Shown here in pieces: positions 60,149-64,000 of a stretch of 64,000 nt of DNA. The notes under the pieces were generated by a model. It was not told where the DNA came from and made no database searches. It saw nothing but the letters and a program-made list of their open reading frames with translations. Origin of the DNA: Lojkania enalia (taxonomy: Eukaryota; Ascomycota; Dothideomycetes; Pleosporales). The stretch covers positions 113,747 to 177,746 of the forward strand of contig ML986684.1 of NCBI GenBank assembly GCA_010094045.1. The letters are read 5' to 3'. The stretch's first letter is position 1. Each line of letters starts with the position of its first letter. Both the position numbers and the translations under genes were made by a program.

Positions 60149-63100
60149 GCCTACTATCAGACCCTCCAGATTCTATAGAAGAGTAATTTTAGGCCTATAC
60201 TTTAGTTTTTAAATCTACTACTTAACTCTTATATATTATCGTCTACTAGGTAATCTATATTCTCTATACTATCCTTATATACCTTAATCTATTTAGTTAG
60301 AGCTTTTAGGGGTCCTAGCTAATTCGGATACTTATTATAAAAAGCTTTTAGCTTATAAGATAAACCTATAAAATTTAAGGTTTTATACTAGATTAGGTCT
60401 AGATTATATCCTACCTATTTTACACAGTATTTAAGGGTCTTATAATATAGTTTACTAGCTAGTATTTCCTCAACCTCCTACTCTTCTACCCCTTTAATAA
60501 CGATAGCGGGTGGTTTTAGAGCTTCTTACCTTAGTAGAGGATCCTAGGGGTTTTTATATAGCAGGTTTAGTACGAAGATATTATATATTCTCAACCCTAG
60601 AGGTAGCTATAGATAGTATAAGTTTCTAACCTATTCTAATACTTTAAAAGAGCCCTCCTATTAATCAGATAGCTTTCGGCTTAATCTCTAGACTATAAGA
60701 TTCTTAGTATTTAGGTAGACTATATTACTAATCTACTAATTAATTAGTTACTAGTAATAGTTAATAATAGATTATATATAATCCTAAACCTTTTTAATAT
60801 TAGCCTTTACAGTTTCCCAGGCTGTATACATATAAGTTACTAGAGCTAAAGCGTTCTTACGATTTAATTTATCTATTATAGTAATAGGATTAATAGAATA
60901 TTTCTAATCCTAACTTTAATAGGGCTTAGATCCGTATAGGATCTAATATAAGAACATTCTAATAGTTATATAGGGTAGAGTTACTTATACTTAGTCGATT
61001 ATAGATAATAGAGAACTCTAGTTATTTTAGTAGAAGGATATAAAAGAGCGTAGTCTTTAATTAATATACTTCTTTATAATCTCTATCTATCCGTTAGTCT
61101 CTTTATAATAAGTAGTAGATAGTTTAATCTTTACGCCTAAGATATAGCAGAATTCGGACTAGAAACTAGATATAAACTAAGATCTTTAGTCTAAAATAAT
61201 AGTTTTAGGTATATAGCTAAAGTAGTATACCTATTAAATAAATAATTCGGCTATTCCCCGTGCGTTAATTATATAATAGTAGGGAATAAATACCGCTTAT
61301 TTAGACAGGTAATTAATTACTACTATAATCTAATTATATCTAGACTTATCTATAGGGAAATCCTTAAAGTTAATATATAGATGCTATATTAGTTAATTTA
61401 GTATAGAAAGTAGATAGATAAAACCTAGGGTTCGGATTTATATTAGATAAGCTTTACGGTATAGGATATAATTCCGTATATATCATTTATAAGTAGCCTC
61501 TATACCCTTCTAGTAATACTTCTAAGATAGTAACTAATAGATTTTAGTAGCGTTTAGGTGTGTAGAGGATACTTCGTTATAAGCCTCTTATATAAGTCGC
61601 GTGTAAAGGCCTAAATCTAATAGAATATATAAGTAATTGTTGTAGAGGAGTAGTCCGTTTTCTATTTAATACTTATAGGGTAGAAGTGTATATTCCTGCG
61701 CGAAGGAGGCTTAGTTTTTCTATAGTAATACGTCGATCAACTCTAGAGAGTCTAGTAATATAACCTACTTCTAGCTTTTAATAACGTTTAGTATAACCGC
61801 TTAAGTTATTATTTAGGTAATATAGGACTAGACTAATTTAGCATTAATTTGGGGGTAAAGTTAATATAGTCTAAATAGGACTCTTAACTAGTTATTAGTT
61901 TAAGCTACTTTTAAGTTTTCTATATCTTATTCGCGATAACTAAGGATGTCTACTCTAGTATTATTCTTACCTAAAGTATACTTAATTCGGAACTAATATT
62001 AAACTAATTCCTTGGTGTAATAAACTTAACAAGTATTAAGTACCTTTATAATTATAAAATATTCGAGTAAGTAATAATCGGTATATACTAGAGTCTTAGT
62101 AGCTACTGAAGTAAGTTCTACCCTCTATTACTTAAACATAGTAATAATTGCGAATAGTTTCTTATTATAGATCTCTTAGTTTAGTTCTAAACCGGATAGA
62201 ACCTTACTATAGAATACTATAGGGTACTATTTTCCGTTAGAATATTTCTATAATAGTACTTCTACAACTATTCTATTAGAGGTATTAATTTCTATTTTTG
62301 TTTCTAACGCAGGGTTAAAGTAGTAGAGAGTAGGTATACTTAATAGGGCTAACTTTAATTTCTTAAAGGTAATATTACATTCTAAAGTTTATATAAAAGG
62401 GGTTATAGAATTTTATAGTATAATAATTAGCTTTGCGACACGCGAGAATTCTAGTATAAACTATTAGTAGAATCTAGTAAAACCTAAAAAGGATTTTACA
62501 CCCGTTATAGTAGTAGGTAGCTACTAGTTGTATAGTACTTCTACCTTCTCTAAGTTAACCTTAAGGCTTTTATTTAAGAGGATATAGCTAAGATATTTAG
62601 TTCGGGTAATATAGAATTCGCTCTTCTTAATATTAACTTATAACCCTACTTAATATAATCTCTTAAGAACTTTCTTAACGTAGATAGCGTATATTATCTT
62701 ATCTTCGGAGTAGATAAGGATGTTATCTAGATAAATAATATAGAAGTTATCTAGATAGTTAATTAGTACGTTATTTATATAGCGCTAGTAAGTTACTAGG
62801 CTATTATATAATCTAAAAGGTAGAACTTTATACTTATAGGTTCTGTATTAAGTCTAAAAGGTAGTATATTTCTTAGAACTAGAATCTATTCTAATCTTAT
62901 TAAAGGCCGCGTAAATATTAAACTTAGTAAAGATTGCTACCTTAGTAGGTCTAGATAAGAATTTATCTATATATAGTATCGGATATACGTTTTTATAGGT
63001 AAGAGTATTAAATTTATAATAATCTATATAGATACGTAGGTTGCTATTAGGTTTATAAACATAAAAGATTAGAAATATAAAGGGGCTCCGACTCTACTCG

Positions 63101-64000
63101 ATATACCTATACTATAAATTATCTATAATATACTTCTTAGTTGCCTCTAGCTCCTTAATATTCTATTTATATAACGGGCTGTAACTATTAGAGAGGAGTT
63201 CTGTAAGGATAATCTTATAATTATAAAGGTAGTATTCTAGTAATTAATAAACTACAGTTTTACTAAATATATTCTAATACCTATAGTATTTAGATAGTAA
63301 TCGGAGATTTACTAGTACTTCGTTTTCAGCCTTATCTTCCAGCTCTAGGACTTACTTATCTTTAATTAGCCGTTTAATTTTGTATAGAGATGTAGAGAAA
63401 AACTCGTTCTCTTTCCTCTTTATATTAAAGTAGAAAGTATTAGCTAAGATAAGAATAATAATAGGAGAATAGACTTTCTTTAGATCGGGTTTAGACTTTA
63501 TTTTATACGGGCGTATAGAAGCTCTAAGCTTATTTAGACTATAGGCTATAAGAAACTAATATAGTTTTAGTAGTCTTAGTAGACCCTTAATATAATAGAT
63601 AGTCGGACTATAGGACTATTAATACTAGTCCTTTTCCTATAGAACGTCGCGTCACCGGATATCTAGCTCTACCTCCTTATTATATACTGGCTAAGTTAAT
63701 TATATAAGAAGAGGAGATAAAGGATTATAAGTAGTAGGATACTTAGAAGGCTATATAATCCGATTCTTATCTATATCTAACTAGAGTTGAAAATAATATA
63801 ACTATTTAATACTAATAATATAATCCTAAATATCTAGATCTATAATAATAAATAGATAGTTTTAAATAGTTCTTCTATTAATTCGCAGGTGTAAGTAGAT
63901 ATACTAATTAACTAGGGTTTAGATTTAGTCCTAAAAACCTTTAATAGTAATTTTAAAGGGTAAGTACTATATTAATATATATAGGGCTTAGAAGAGTAAT
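58847..64000 (-). mobile_element. Ty3/gypsy element gypsy-2, runs off the right edge, RIPped
   Basis: A 1302-bp 3' LTR (58847-60148) is followed by pol read right to left. Integrase remains should occupy about 60900-61800 and RNase H about 62000-62450. Reverse transcriptase lies at about 62450-63150 with YLDNILIYSEDK (from YLDDILIYSED), VKKVLKRLY-VGL, INIKKSEFYITRTKYLSYIL and SLKVNLEKVEVLYN nearly readable. Protease, gag and the 5' LTR lie beyond 63400 or outside the window. It inserted into the reverse transcriptase of gypsy-3. Stops from RIP occur every few codons. Confidence 0.85.

Noticed and set aside
27881..64000. AT-rich centromere
   Set aside because: AT richness is explained by RIP of identifiable transposons. 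Repeat content alone does not show centromere function, and no gene-free core beyond the elements is seen.

Overview
The window looks like a chromosome segment of a filamentous ascomycete (Pezizomycotina). The protein-coding genes have short GT-AG introns of 49 to 122 nt with CTAAC/CTGAC-like branch points. Protein types include a fungal rhodopsin-domain (SAT4-type) membrane protein, signal-peptide proteins and an F-box protein. The large repeats carry the mark of repeat-induced point mutation (RIP): almost all CpA/TpG is converted to TpA, leaving TA-rich DNA full of stop codons. The genus cannot be determined from the sequence alone.

Layout. (1) 1-646: start of a minus-strand gene running off the left edge, and its upstream region. 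(2) 647-6002: one complete, heavily RIPped Ty1/copia element, minus orientation, with 171-bp LTRs and a 5-bp target duplication (AGATT). (3) 6008-26785: a gene island of normal composition. It holds a putative secreted protein (6764-7889), an EXPERA/EBP-like membrane protein (12560-13549), a disordered protein with a polybasic tail and CaaX-like end (14519-15682), a small secreted protein (19460-19846), a rhodopsin-domain protein (21362-22902) and a decayed short-chain dehydrogenase (about 24060-24795). Five solo LTRs of two families lie in 8586-17901; four have perfect 5-bp target duplications and one a 4/5 match. (4) 26786-27880: an F-box gene intact at its 5' end and increasingly destroyed towards the repeats. 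(5) 27880-64000: a nested, RIP-saturated transposon cluster. It contains a Fot1/pogo-like DNA transposon, four copia copies of three families, three Ty3/gypsy elements and a solo LTR.

Nesting read from the sequence: copia-B copy 1 (LTR at 30134) sits on the 3' side of the pogo-like element. Copia-C (31111-37089) lies inside copia-B copy 1 with target duplication TCTAT, and the uninterrupted site is present in copia-B copy 2. A family-D solo LTR (35931-36135) lies inside copia-C. Gypsy-1 (41114-46141) interrupts copia-B copy 1. Copia-B copy 2 (46142-51512) follows without a target duplication. A gypsy-2 LTR fragment (51513-52533), the 5' half of copia-D (52534-56429), a plus-strand gypsy-3 gag-pol (56430-58846) and a minus-strand gypsy-2 (58847 to the right edge) complete the cluster.

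All copia copies with a visible 5' end read on the minus strand. Each has, next to its 5' LTR, a short sequence complementary to the anticodon arm of initiator tRNA-Met, the half-tRNA priming known from Drosophila copia. I found no wholly new system. The more unusual points are the CpA-only LTR divergence, the half-mutated solo LTR inside saturated RIP DNA, the RIP gradient running into the F-box gene, and the junctions lacking target duplications. Exon models, family calls and domain positions come from reading by eye; no search was run.
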